Assembly: GCA_003956705.1 (NCBI GenBank) | Contig: QZCP01000112.1 | Location: forward strand, 296,074-360,073 | Source of the DNA: Brevipalpus yothersi | Taxonomy: Eukaryota > Arthropoda > Arachnida > Trombidiformes > Tenuipalpidae | Direction of reading: 5' to 3' | DNA: 64,000 bases | Shown: positions 50,227-61,504 of the stretch, piece by piece | How the letters are laid out: every line of letters starts with the position of its first letter | How positions within the stretch are numbered: position 1 is the stretch's first letter | Position numbers and translations under genes: made by a program | Notes under the pieces: generated by a model | What the model was told of the DNA's origin: nothing | The model's input: the letters and a program-made list of their open reading frames with translations, nothing else | Databases searched by the model: none

Positions 50227-53200
50227 CCAACCAAGTTTAGTTTGATGAGCAAACATGAGTAGCTTAATATCATTTTTCAACTTGAAGATTGGCAAGCCTC
50301 ACAGCAAGGTGAATTGAGCCAGTTCAGAGGCGAAGATGAAGTCCAATCGAGTAAACTTTTTTTTATTCAGGCAAAAGGAGGATAGATTGGCTCCATCCCA
50401 GTCGTCCGCTTCAATGAGCCACACTATCGACTGTTTGATGTTTTCATGGTCATCTTTGCTTGTATTTGAGTTGTTCTGGAAGATGTTGATCACATCAAAA
50501 GCGATGAACTACATCAATCTTGAGGAACCAAAAAATTTGAGCCCATCTATTGACTTACACACCAGATTTGAAAGGAGTTTTCTTGTGATCAGTAAACATT
50601 CTCAAGATCAGAATATTGTGGTATGTTTGAAAAATATTGGATTTTCTGTGACATGTTTGTAACTCGTGTTTTCATATGTCTTTCATCCAGTCCATTTGGG
50701 AACAGAGAACCATTTACATCTGTTAACATTTGAATACATTCAGACAATCTTGTCAGGATAAATAGCTCTCTTTTTCTACTCACCATATTAGCTTTCTAAT
50801 GCATGTGGATTATTAATTTTTTTCTACAGTCTTTTTTGTGTACGATACTCGCGCTCAGTGGTGAGAGGTCTTCAGAGCACATATTTTGATGATATTTTCT
50901 CCATATTTCATGTGAATGAGCGATAAAGGTCTAGCAGATTTGGGTAAACTCAAATCTTTTCTCTGTGAATTTCTTGATGGCTCTAGGAACTTGTTACTTT
51001 TCCTTTTTCTCTTTCTCTCAATGAAATTCTTTCTTGGATGTGTCCAATCATTCATCTATCGTAATAAATGAAAATCGTAATCTGGCTGGTTATTTTTGGC
51101 AAATCTCATAGAGATAGCACTGTGGAAAGGAAATACTCCCTCTTTTTCCGAAAGGGGAATACTAAGAAGATACTTTTCCTCTATGTGAGTTCTCTTGTTT
51201 ATTGAGATTTTCCTTTGATCTTTTTAACAGTTTCCAGCAATCCCAAAAAAATAAAATTTTTTGTTTTAACGAAAGACTCTTTAAGTGAAACTCTCTCATT
51301 ACAAGATGAAGTTTTTCCAAATATCCATTTCTTTCAGGTTTCTGGGATAAAAATTTCCTTCATGTTATAGAAGAATCTCTTTATTTCTCGAAAATCACAT
51401 TGAGAGGTGATGGAAATAAATTTTCATTCTAGATCAAATCTTCATCCTTAATTTGGTGCTGTCATCCTGCATGTACCTTTTAAATGATCAACTTAATCAT
51501 GATCATTTTGTAGTCAAATGGTCATCGACTTACCCACCCATTGAATGGTTCCACTAATTTATTGGTTTGACTTGATTGCCAAAGATTTTGATATGAAAAG
51601 CATTAAGTGAACATGGTGAAAAACATGTTCTAGGACTGAAGCTACTCCATGTTATACTTGACCATTTTCAACTTTCGATTGTATGTTGGCAATTTATGAG
51701 TTTGCCGAGGCATTAGTTTTATTTTGTCTCCGTTTCGCTCTGGATCACATTCAATTGACTTCTCATCTCTGGTGTAGCATTCACTGATGTAGTTTAGAAA
51801 AAAAGGAGATCACCAAAAGTGATTTGAGGTGGTAGACAAGACCATCTACAGTAATGTGGCGATGCTCATAGGATGGAGCAGGATGAAGGAGGAGGTTGAA
51901 TTGGAAGCTCTATTCTTTCTCACAGCTATATCTCGATTTTTCTTCCGACTTTCAAGTTGCGCTGAAAAGAAATCGAATAATATTTTTCCTTGTAATATTT
52001 TCATCATCATGCATAGCATTTGACAGGATTATTGTGATGCCTTCTATGTGATGATACTTTCTCTCTCTCTCTCTCTTTCTCCCTTCTTGTGCTTATTCTT
52101 GTGTTCTTAGAGGATCAAGAAGCCGCTTCCTTTTTGCTTCCTTTTCCATTTCGCTCTTTTCTCATTCACGGAAAACAATCACCACTCATTCTCAACGACT
52201 ATCATTCATGGAACAGAGCGAGGCGTAAGAGGAGGCTTGGGAGATGAATCGGGATGAAAGCGTAGACTGTGCAAAGCGATAAACATGGAACAAAGTTGGA
52301 ATTTCAACTATTTCAAATATTTTTGATATCAATATTTCAAATTCTTCTCACAGAGAGCACAAAATGGTTTATTGAAATGTTTAGAAACAAACAAGATAGT
52401 TCCGAGTAGGCATTCTTTGCATCATTTGTTTTGCCCAAGTTCAATGCGATGAGAAGAAACTTGAGCGTGTATATACAGGGAAAAGCAAGTTTCACTTTTT
52501 CGTTTTCTTTTCTTCTCTCACATCCGTAATTATTGGTGACCCATTCGGTCACGCAAAATTCCAGTGACCAGAGGAAGAATGGTATAGAATAGTAGAGAGA
52601 AAACTGTGGCCTCATGAAGTGATGCCTCAGCAAATGGTGTTCTCATGTATCAGGAGCTGCATCTTCTGAGTACACAATGGTGTGTCGAGCCCTCACGATT
52701 CACTTTGACCGCTAGTTTGGGACCTCCCCGCATGATGAATGGCATTGAATGGAATACCTCTACATTCCTGCGGTCAATGAATGTCTTTTCCAGCAAAACA
52801 GACTCTAGTTTCTCGTGATGTTTTCATTCTGTTCCATCTCTCCTTCCAATTCTCACGACATCTTTGATCACAAATTTTGTTTCAATACTCCTCTCCACTC
52901 AATACTAGCCCAATAGAGTTCCCGTGTGATGATGGAAAATTATTTTCGGCTTCTTCTAACATCTTCTATACTTGATTTTCATTCTCGAAATTAAAGCAAA
53001 TGAAAGACCACTGAGCAAATGTAGCATGATATATGAGTGATCTCTTTTCAATCCAGATTCTTGTTTGCAGTACTTCATGACTTGTAAGCACATCATCTAT
53101 TACTGGCCCCTGCTGTAAACTTCCAAGTTTACGAGCAGTTTACCAGTTATTTCAGTTCAGCTATCAGTTTGATGTCCTTTTTCAGCTTCCTCTTGTCCTC

Positions 53201-53521
53201 AACCTCTTTAAATCGATTTTTTCTTTCTCTCCCTTATTTCTCATGTGCTTGCTTTGAAAGCCTTTGACTTTCCCCATCACATTCCCAAAACATTCACCAA
53301 TTCTTCTGAATCAAGATTTGATTCCTTAAGTTCTGCAGTATTTTCACCATCATCAGTCGCATATCAGACAAAGTTTGCCCACAAACTCCATACAATCTAA
53401 AGTTTAGTTTGTGTGTGTGCTTTTATATTATCATCAAAGTCGATCTCAAACCATGTTCATCATCCTCTGCATGGTTCCACGATGATGCTGGATGGTTCCT
53501 CTCTCCCATCTTGCCTCCATA

Positions 53522-53593
<72 letters not shown>

Positions 53594-54977
53594 ATCTCTT
53601 CATCTCTCTTTCCTATCGTCTTGATCACTCGGCCACTGCTCTCATTTCATCTTCCATGAATTGCCGAATGACATGGCGAACAAAATTTATTGTCCCGCTC
53701 TTCTTTATCGTCACTCATACTCCATTCATTTTGTCTCCCTTTTCTTACTGCTTTTCGCCTAATATTATGCTCCGAGTTGCACTTTCCATTTTCGTCATCT
53801 CTTCCTTTCATCTGGAAAAGATGGCCCAAGAATGCAAAGAAGAGTTCGAGTCGGACTTTATGAGGCTCTCAAGTTTGCCATCATTTTTCTGAATATTACG
53901 ATTTTGGGGAGCCTCAAGTCTGTAAAAGACTCGTGTGCTAAGGTCTTCACCTCCTTTCCTCATCCGTGGCCATTGCCGCTGTGGCCCTACTTTGATCCAC
54001 TTTATTTATTTGATATCATCAAATTTTGCGTGATCAGCCTGTCCTTTGCCTGTCATGAAGATACTCTACATCTCTCATCACGGTCTCTTTCTCTCTCTCT
54101 CTCTCTCTCTTTCCAATGGAACTCTCTTGCAAAGTGATTGCTTCTGGTTTACGAGCAGCAGTCAGCGGAAGTTCTCCTTCAAACAGCAATAAAATCTCAG
54201 CTATCTATGATTAATCGGCGGCCTCAAGCGATAATTTCAATTTGACACTAGCCTGTATACTGAGAACATGCATCTCGTGAACAGCTTCAATTTAAGTTGA
54301 TCTCAATTCTCATCTCTCTTCCACAGAACGTCCCAGCAAAGGGCCATGGTTTGAAGAAGAGCCTACCGATTTGTTCTTGGTTAAACATAAGCCTTCAAGC
54401 CTTAGATGCCGGGCCTACGATGTTCTTTCGGTCTGGTTTGAATGCAATTCAGGTGAGCATGGATCATGATTCAGAGATTACAAAAATATTGTCAGCTGTA
54501 TGAGCGTGGAAGCTGGGAGTTCGCTTCTCTTTTCCATGGTCTTGTTTCATCGTTAGTTTGAGAGGCCAAAACATGCTCAAATCGTGATGAGCTTTTCCGG
54601 AGGATGCCCCAAAAGCTTGACTTTAAAGTAGAAAAATAAACATACGCAATGTGAGCCTACAAAAACTGTGGCTCAAGTGTAGTCAAACATGATTTTTTTG
54701 ATCATCAATCAATGGGTCACACTAACTGAGATCGGCCTCTCTAGACTCTACACGACGAGTAGAGTCAAATTAATCTGTGCAATGTCCTCTTATGGGGCGT
54801 TCAAAGGTCGATGAGAAGAGTTAAAAAGTATGAGGCCTTTGATGATGATGTATGCAGATTTTTCACATAATTTATTGAAGGGCCAAGCAAGGTGAGCTCA
54901 TTTCTCTTGCTAAAAGTCAGCATGATTGTAACTGATCAGCGAGCAAATCTTGAGCGTGGAAAAGAGCCTCCCACCTT

Positions 54978-55025
<48 letters not shown>

Positions 55026-55873
55026 AATCTCTTTCGCTAGAATTTCTTCCTCATGCAGACTGGAACCATTAGTTGGTCGCATAATTTTTACCTCTTTCCT
55101 CACCCTTTCATCGACTCATTATTTTTCCATTTTTGTGGCTCCAAATTTGCAGGTCGAGAAGAAATAAGGAACCGTGGAACGGAGCACATCTACAATGATC
55201 CAGAGACCGGCAAGCGGATTGTGAGTATCTCACCATTAATGTCCAATCTTTGGTTATTTTCTTTTGGCTTCTCTTCCCTTCTTGGAAGAATTGAAATTGA
55301 GGAACAAGAACTGAGCGAATAAGATTCTCCATCTCACCAGAGATCATCTTCTAGACTAAACAATTCTTGGGCTTCATTTTTTCTTCTCTCCCACTCTCTT
55401 GGGATCCTGAACCTCGATTATAATCATTATTCTCCAAGTTATTTCGATCCTCATCCTATTCACTTCGAAACTGTCTCTCTTCATTCCCCTCTCACCATCT
55501 TTTTCAAGAATTGAAAGTCCGGAGCGAGAATTTCTTTCATAGCTTGTCAAAGTGCATCTCAAAACCGCAGTGAAGGCACATTTGATTGAAATGTTGTTAC
55601 AATTCAACGAGTGTTGACTTTTCCTGCAGAATGGATGAACATCACTCTTCACAGCTTCTATCATGCTTGCTTATTTTTTTCACACGCAGATTGAGGTGTT
55701 TCTCAACGTCAGCAAAAGTGATTTGGATGAGTTCCTCCGCTCTCGGTCGCCAATATCAAGTTTGAATAGTGATTTTCTGGAACCGGACAGCCTCTTCCAG
55801 TGCTGGTGTAAAGCCTATGGAGATTCTCGCCGAGTGCATGTCGAGAGTCGAAAAGCGTCCATCCAGTCATCAT
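49626..55873 (+). CDS. unc-5: UNC-5 netrin receptor, N-terminal part (gene continues)
   Basis: Four exons (49626-49719, 54327-54452, 55153-55220, 55690-55873) chain in phase (1, 1, 0, 1) to 157 residues without a stop. Exon 1 encodes a signal peptide (MLLSVSLCSCLLILICLHGAKC). Exons 2-4 encode the first Ig domain of UNC5: EEEPTDLFLVKHKPSSLRCRA, VWFECNSG, DPETGKRI, IEVFLNVSKSDLDEFL and FQCWCKAYGDSRRVHVESRKA, which parallel the UNC5 motifs LVK.KP..L.C, FKCN.EW, TG...REV.IEVSR and YWCQCVAWSSAG.TKSR.A. Cysteines fall at 59, 71, 134 and 136. Compared with vertebrate UNC5, the Trp after the second Cys is absent and an Arg/Ser-rich insert of about 18 residues precedes FQCWC. Known role: a repulsive netrin receptor in axon guidance. 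The second Ig, TSP1, transmembrane, ZU5 and death domains are not recognised before 64,000. Intron 1 is 4.6 kb; undetected exons inside it are possible. Confidence 0.87.
50160..50222. repeat. (GA)n microsatellite
   Basis: Pure GA array of about 63 bases in unc-5 intron 1. Confidence 0.97.
53111..53137. repeat. Near-perfect palindrome
   Basis: Arms GTAAACTT and AAGTTTAC are separated by only CC; the outer TGCT and AGCA also pair past one unpaired base. It lies in unc-5 intron 1. Its function is unknown. Confidence 0.8.
53525..53589. repeat. (CT)n microsatellite
   Basis: Pure CT array of about 65 bases in unc-5 intron 1. Confidence 0.97.
54453..55152 (+). other. unc-5 intron 2 with (CT)n array
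   Basis: 700-nt phase-1 intron (donor GTGAGC, acceptor TTGCAG). A (CT)n array of about 41 bases lies at 54981-55021. No other feature is seen. Confidence 0.75.
55221..55689 (+). other. unc-5 intron 3
   Basis: 469-nt phase-0 intron (donor GTGAGT, acceptor ACGCAG). No array or coding signal is seen. Confidence 0.75.
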
Positions 55874-55984
55874 GTAAGTCATGCAATCTCCATCTTTTCC
55901 GTTGCATGATAAATTCTATCCTGTCTAAGAATCTTCTCCTCTCTCTATCTTCCTCTCTACCGAATGTTACTCTTTCCTTTTCAA

Positions 55985-55989
<5 letters not shown>

Positions 55990-56044
<55 letters not shown>
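55990..56044. repeat. (CT)n microsatellite
   Basis: Pure CT array of about 55 bases. Confidence 0.97.
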
Positions 56045-56045
<1 letters not shown>

Positions 56046-57588
56046 AGTCATATGTAATTTATGCCTCATCGACAACTCTTCATAAGCTTATGGGTGGCCG
56101 CCATCTGATGAATAGCAGTTCACGATAAGAGATGATTTTTCTTATCTTGATGCTTCCATACTCTCAAGAATATCTTCAAGAGTTGTTGTGTTTTTGAGCT
56201 CTTGAGAGCTTTGAATCTCTTACCGGTCTACATAATCCCTTTTGACAAATTTTTGTCATTCAACTTTGAAGAGGCTCCTGAGTGGAGACCAAACATAGCT
56301 TTCTATTAATGATAATAATTATCACCCATAATTTGAACTCCCAAAATGTTAGTCTTCAGTCCATTTGGAAGAGAATATTTCTAAATTACGATTAGAATTC
56401 CTCTTGAGAGCTCTCGGTAGGAGCATAATTCTTCGATTTGGCAGAGCTTTCGAGTTTCTCAGTACCTAACTGCAACAGAGATCATTGAAAGGTTCCCAAG
56501 TTCATGATCTAAATAGTACGAACTTGTAACGACTAACTTACAATACTGAATTAAGGCTATGGTCATGGAAATCGATATTTCTTCTCTGTCCCATAAAATT
56601 CTAGTCACTCACATGAACTGCTGCCAAAAGATTTATATTTGTCTCTTGTTAGTGACTGTGATAGCTGTTGATAGAGAATAGAAACAATTGAGTATGGTCA
56701 CAAAAAATGAAATATCTCAATCAAATTTTGTTCCCTATGCTGATAATCTAAGATTGTTTTTGTGCTTGGATGGAATTCAATTTTTCATTTCATGAGAAAC
56801 ATCGATGCTGTGCACAGCAATTTCACAAAATCATCTACCGAAAATCGTCTTGAAGTAGACTCTAAATGATCTTTTCATTTCTCATCTTATAGCCAAGTTT
56901 AGCAATTTTTGAAAAGTGAATTCATCGCCCAGAAATTTCTGATGAGTAATGGGCAATAACTCATCAAAGAACTCAATTTTTCATTTTTCATTTTTACATC
57001 CATTCCCATAAAATAATCAGATCAATCTGGCTGGTTCTTCCACTTTACTCCCAAAACAGTACATTGTATTGTGTATTTAAGTTTTAGCAATTTTTTTGAA
57101 TCTCAACTGACAAAAGTAACTTCATAATCTCGAGCTTTACACTAGAGAGAAAATATATGCACAAGTAAGATGATACAAGTTTCGATGAGTGTTTGCACCA
57201 AAAGCAACTGACTGGTTGACTGGCCACTTGTATCTTCAACAGAACAGAACAGTATCATTTCCATTGAAGGTTCTGACAGGATGAGTTGTCGAGCTGACCG
57301 CAAGAAAAACCAGGCTTCAGTAAACGATGACTGAGGATAGATGGAATAACTCAAATGAGCCCACTAATCATTGAGAGTCGCTACCAGGTCAAAGGTCAGG
57401 CTGGACGACGTCTCAATAGTGAGTAGTTGGTTTTCTGAGAGAATATTTGAGAATAGAGGAGACTGGCTTCCCAAGCTCTCAGCACCAGGGTGCCGAATGA
57501 ATGCAGTGCAATGGGAATGGAGGCATAAATGACCTCAGCTCAACTCGGATCACTTACCTTAAGAGATGTAAGAGAAAACTCTCAGGCC

Positions 57589-57590
<2 letters not shown>

Positions 57591-57628
<38 letters not shown>
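57591..57628. repeat. (GA)n microsatellite
   Basis: GA array of about 36 bases ending 33 bases before the start codon of the orphan gene candidate. Confidence 0.95.
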
Positions 57629-57630
<2 letters not shown>

Positions 57631-57660
57631 ACTCGAAGGCTGTTCAGGTCAACCAAACCG

Positions 57661-58152
57661 ATGGGACAGTTTCTTTTCATGAAGCTTTCCCTGACTGCTT
57701 GCAATTCATTCTCATACAATGTTCCTGGATTCAGAACTCCGATTTTCTACTCTCCTATTAGAAGCCTTCTTTTCACTTTCGACCAAGCCAATTTTTTTGA
57801 AAGCGTCAAAGCTTCTAGGGAGCCTCTATTCACTACTTACACAATTTTCTCTCCCCTCAAATTTGATGTGAAGCTGTATCGAAACATATCCTCACCTCAC
57901 AATTTTATAGAGGGAGAAAGATTCAATGAGAAAGAATCTTATAACTTAGATATTATCTATGAGAAAATATTTCCAATCAGAAAAAAGCAACGTCATGTGA
58001 GGTAAATTAATAAATCAATTAATTCGCTGAAGTTTTTGCTTGCTTATTGAAATTCTAGTGCATGCAATGTCATCTTGAAACTCAGTACACCAGTGGCCTT
58101 AGGAAAATATCTCTTTAAAATATCTACGGAATTCTACATTCCAACTTGGTAG
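57661..58152 (+). CDS. Orphan two-exon gene candidate, about 144 aa
   Basis: Two exons (57661-58001 and 58059-58152) are separated by a 57-nt intron with a GTAAAT donor and a TTCTAG acceptor; phase 2 is kept across it. The product begins MGQFLFMKLSLTACNSF and ends KISTEFYIPTW. Composition is protein-like, with alternating hydrophobic stretches such as FDVKLYRNIS, SYNLDIIYEKI, ACNVILKLSTPVALGKYLFKI. The last stretch resembles the closing strands of an E-set/Ig-like beta sandwich, as in transglutaminase N-domains (P..A.(L/V)G.Y.L.I); this is a weak, remembered resemblance, not an assignment. It probably lies within an unc-5 intron on the same strand. It could instead be a fragment of a larger or decayed gene, since the frame ends soon after and the first ATG is not proven. 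Function unknown. Confidence 0.4.
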
Positions 58153-59432
58153 ATGTTGATGAATGTTTGGTTGATCTGCAAGAATTTTAGCGAACTTTCT
58201 TCACATGGACTTACATTGTCTGGAGCCAACTGGTGTAAAATTTGAACAATTCTTCTCGACTCATGAGTATCTCTCCATATTAGCTAAGGTCTTTTCCCAC
58301 TACATGAGTTTGTGAACATTTTGCCAAATAAGCGGTTTGTCAAGCGAAGAAAGATGAAGAAACTGACTGTAAAAGAATCCATTGTTGTTACGATTGTAAC
58401 CAATTCGTGGCCCTCCTTGTTCGATGCTATCTCAACGTTCACACGGCCTGGGACTGTCCGGAAGGCGTTCGAAGTGAGTCTTAGATCGCTTCTCGGTCCT
58501 CTTTGTCAGTCCCACTTGGCCTTCTCTCTCTCTCTCTTGGCTCTTGTATGATGTGCATGCTGATACACTATCGACAATTTGCTTGGGGCTATTCATCATT
58601 GAGCTGTATTTTTGCTTTCTGATTTTACTTTCAGATAATAGAATTGATAGAGGAAGTTTGCTTAAAAGTGCCGCGTCATTAAAACGCGCAACTTATAGGG
58701 CATCTTTTCCTTCCATCCCGAGTTCTCCTCCATTCTGGCTTACATGTTCAGCTTTCAGTTTATGAGCTTAGAAAGTTTTCTTATCATTCTTTTGGAGCCT
58801 TTTGATCGAGCCAATGTCTTCAGAAGAGGGCCTATCAAATTCAAATTAGCCCTACTACTGTTTGCCTAGACATACACATAAGATTGAGCACGGTTCACTT
58901 TTGCCTGATTTTGTGAATTCCTCTGATCTAAAACGAATACTGTTCCAGGCAACCTGCTTTACATTCATCCGATCATCGGCAATAAGAACTCTTCAATCTC
59001 TGCCATTTCCAATACATGTATATTCGGCTGCTAGTCAGCTCTCGACGAGTATCTTGATCAACACAACCACACTGAGCGACTTCCCGGACCGATGCAAGTT
59101 TTGATGTTGAATAAAGTCATGAGTGGCCAGTCATGATTCGCTTTGGGTATCCCGTCGTCACATCATCAACAATTATCAGTAATGCACTTTCCAAGCATCC
59201 TTAAGATTGATTGTATGGACATCAAATAGCGTTGCATTCGCCCGTCCCGCAGCATCCAGCGAAGATGCTCTTCTCCTGCCATTGATTCCTTTTCTCTTTT
59301 CTCTCGTTTCTTGTCCTAGTGTTGAGCTTACTTCGATAGTCCCTCCAACCAAGAGAGCGGAAGATGATCAGTTGACTCGCTCACCAACCGATTACATTGA
59401 GCAGCGAAAAGTTTGCTTCTCCTACAAGCCTC

Positions 59433-59437
<5 letters not shown>

Positions 59438-59505
<68 letters not shown>
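59438..59505. repeat. (CT)n microsatellite
   Basis: Pure CT array of about 66 bases. Confidence 0.97.
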
Positions 59506-59509
<4 letters not shown>

Positions 59510-61466
59510 AGAGAAGAAAAGAAAAGAGAGAGGAAAAGAGAAGGAGAGCAAAAGCGAGAAATAATCGTCTTGGATGCATGATGAATCCACCGAATTGTCT
59601 TCCTTTGACTGAAATTCTCTCAACCATCAGTTCGCTTCAATCTCTGCTAGCGAATACTTTTCCATTGTCTTTCATCTACATGCCAGCTTGACTCCTCGTT
59701 TTCAGCGCTCTTGAAAGCATCCATCAGCTAATGAGTGAGATTTTGTATGAAACAGGAAAATTAATGCATTTCAACCTTTTTGCCTAAGCTCAGTATGATT
59801 GCATTCCACCCACAGAACATAAGAACTTTTGCATTATTGCTCAAAATTTCTTTTTTTGTGGCATTATTGCTCTTCATTCTCATTTCCAAATGACATTCTT
59901 CCTTCCTCTTCTCCAAAGACACCATGTCTTTCATTTGCATTTCCGTGATTTGCCTCATGATGTGATTTCTCGCTTCCATTTCCATTTTCTTCTCCTTGTG
60001 TGTATTCCTTTCAGCATTCTAGTCTTCCTTGATAAATTTCGAATTGATTCCTCACACACTATCGATTCAGCATCCCTATCCATTCCCTCCAGAATGTGGA
60101 GAAGAGAACACCTTATCGTTTTAATCTTATTCTTGGAGAACAATCATCCATAGAAGCACAAGCGTGAGCTGGAGGCTAAGTTTTATCTTTCTTCTCTTCA
60201 TCTCGTATTTCCAAAGACACCTCAAATAGCCATGAGCAATCTTCATGAGAAGATCTGCATGTGTTTCTCAGTCAAAATATTTGAAGAAAAATTCTCAATA
60301 TCATCTCACTAGAAAAACTCTACAACATATACATATATTTAGCCTGCTGGCTGTAATTTATTTCAGACTTTCGAAAGTAGGTTATATACTGGATTAAAAG
60401 ATATAGGAGGCTGATGAAAAGTGTTTTCCTGTTCATATTGTGTATAAAATTAAAGCGGAGAAAAACGCTCAAGTCATTAATATTCGGATGCAAAACTTGA
60501 CTTCCATCAAGCAGTGTAATCGATTTTCGATCCAAGATGCTGTTTGCAGATACTTAAGACTAAGCGAAATTGGATTGAGAGTCCGAAGAACCTCCTCCTC
60601 AGCTTCCGCCACAAAATTCTATTCAAGAATGATGTGTTCTCGCAGGACTAAAGTAAGCCTGAAAGCATGTGGAATATCTGTGGTAACTACTATTCATGAG
60701 GCTATTCATATCATGGCATGAATATGATAATGCACTATTTCAACTGGACTTGCTTGAATGTTCTGTTTGATTGAGTTCAGTTTACGACCTCTGGTCAAAG
60801 GATGATGTGGAGACAATTTTCTCTTGCCTGTCCATCAGCCCTCATGGAATAGAAGAAGGGTTTCTTTCATCTCTTCCAGCAACACATCTCTGAATGCCCT
60901 CAGATGCAATGAGTCATCTTGGATGCGGATATTCACAATGTCAGATGCGAGTCACTGCTCCTGGAGAAGAGGAAGCTGAGGCACTTTCTTCGCTTGTGTG
61001 TCCTTCCGCCTGAAAGAGGAACAGTTCTTGACAGTCGCGAGTGGCCAGGCTGCGTCCCAGATCAGGGCGTTTATCCGTCAGTTCGAATTTCCATCACTCT
61101 AACATTCAATCAAACTTTCTCTCTGTTTGTGGACGCTCGTCAGTGAGATCGTCAGCCAAAGTGGATGAATTCCCATCATATTATTGTTGTGGCATGATCA
61201 CCGCACACTAACCTATATGGGACAAACAGGAATAACATTGTGGACTTATTTGATAAGAGAAGCGAATGGCGCTAATAGTGTAGAGACTGCGATCAATTAC
61301 ACTGTCAATTGCAGCATCTCAGCTTCTAGTATTGATTTCTTTCGCCTTTTTGTTTCGTTGGCGCTCCTGTATTCCCCTTGCACCTCCTTCCGCGCTCTTC
61401 TTTTCCTCCATCTTCCATCTTTTCATCCTTCATCCTTCATCTTCCGCCGGGAACATCGCTTCATCT

Positions 61467-61467
<1 letters not shown>

Positions 61468-61503
<36 letters not shown>

Positions 61504-61504
61504 C
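61468..61504. repeat. (CTTT)n tetranucleotide repeat
   Basis: About eight CTTT units, the reverse complement type of the GAAA repeat at 3903. Confidence 0.95.

Larger units (their letters stand above)
49720..54326 (+). other. unc-5 intron 1
   Basis: 4.6-kb phase-1 intron with donor GTAAGC and acceptor CCACAG. It contains GA/CT arrays (50160-50222, 53525-53589, 54090-54112) and the palindrome at 53111-53137. No coding exon is recognised inside it. Confidence 0.75.
55874..57660. other. Presumed unc-5 intron sequence before the orphan gene
   Basis: The interval starts with a GTAAGT donor directly after unc-5 exon 4. It contains the CT array at 55990-56044 and the GA array at 57591-57628. I could not identify an exon encoding the second UNC5 Ig domain here. 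Confidence 0.5.

Noticed and set aside
60541..60654. Possible unc-5 exon starting ATACTTAAG after TTTGCAG, reading YLR in one frame
   Set aside because: The phase required by the preceding exon gives an immediate stop; the YLR frame is in the wrong phase.
60919..61146. Plus-strand frame with CVLPPERG and a downstream GTGAGA donor, considered as the UNC5 second Ig exon
   Set aside because: The only acceptor giving the correct phase has no pyrimidine tract, the Trp and Cys spacing do not fit an Ig domain, and the similarity is no better than chance.
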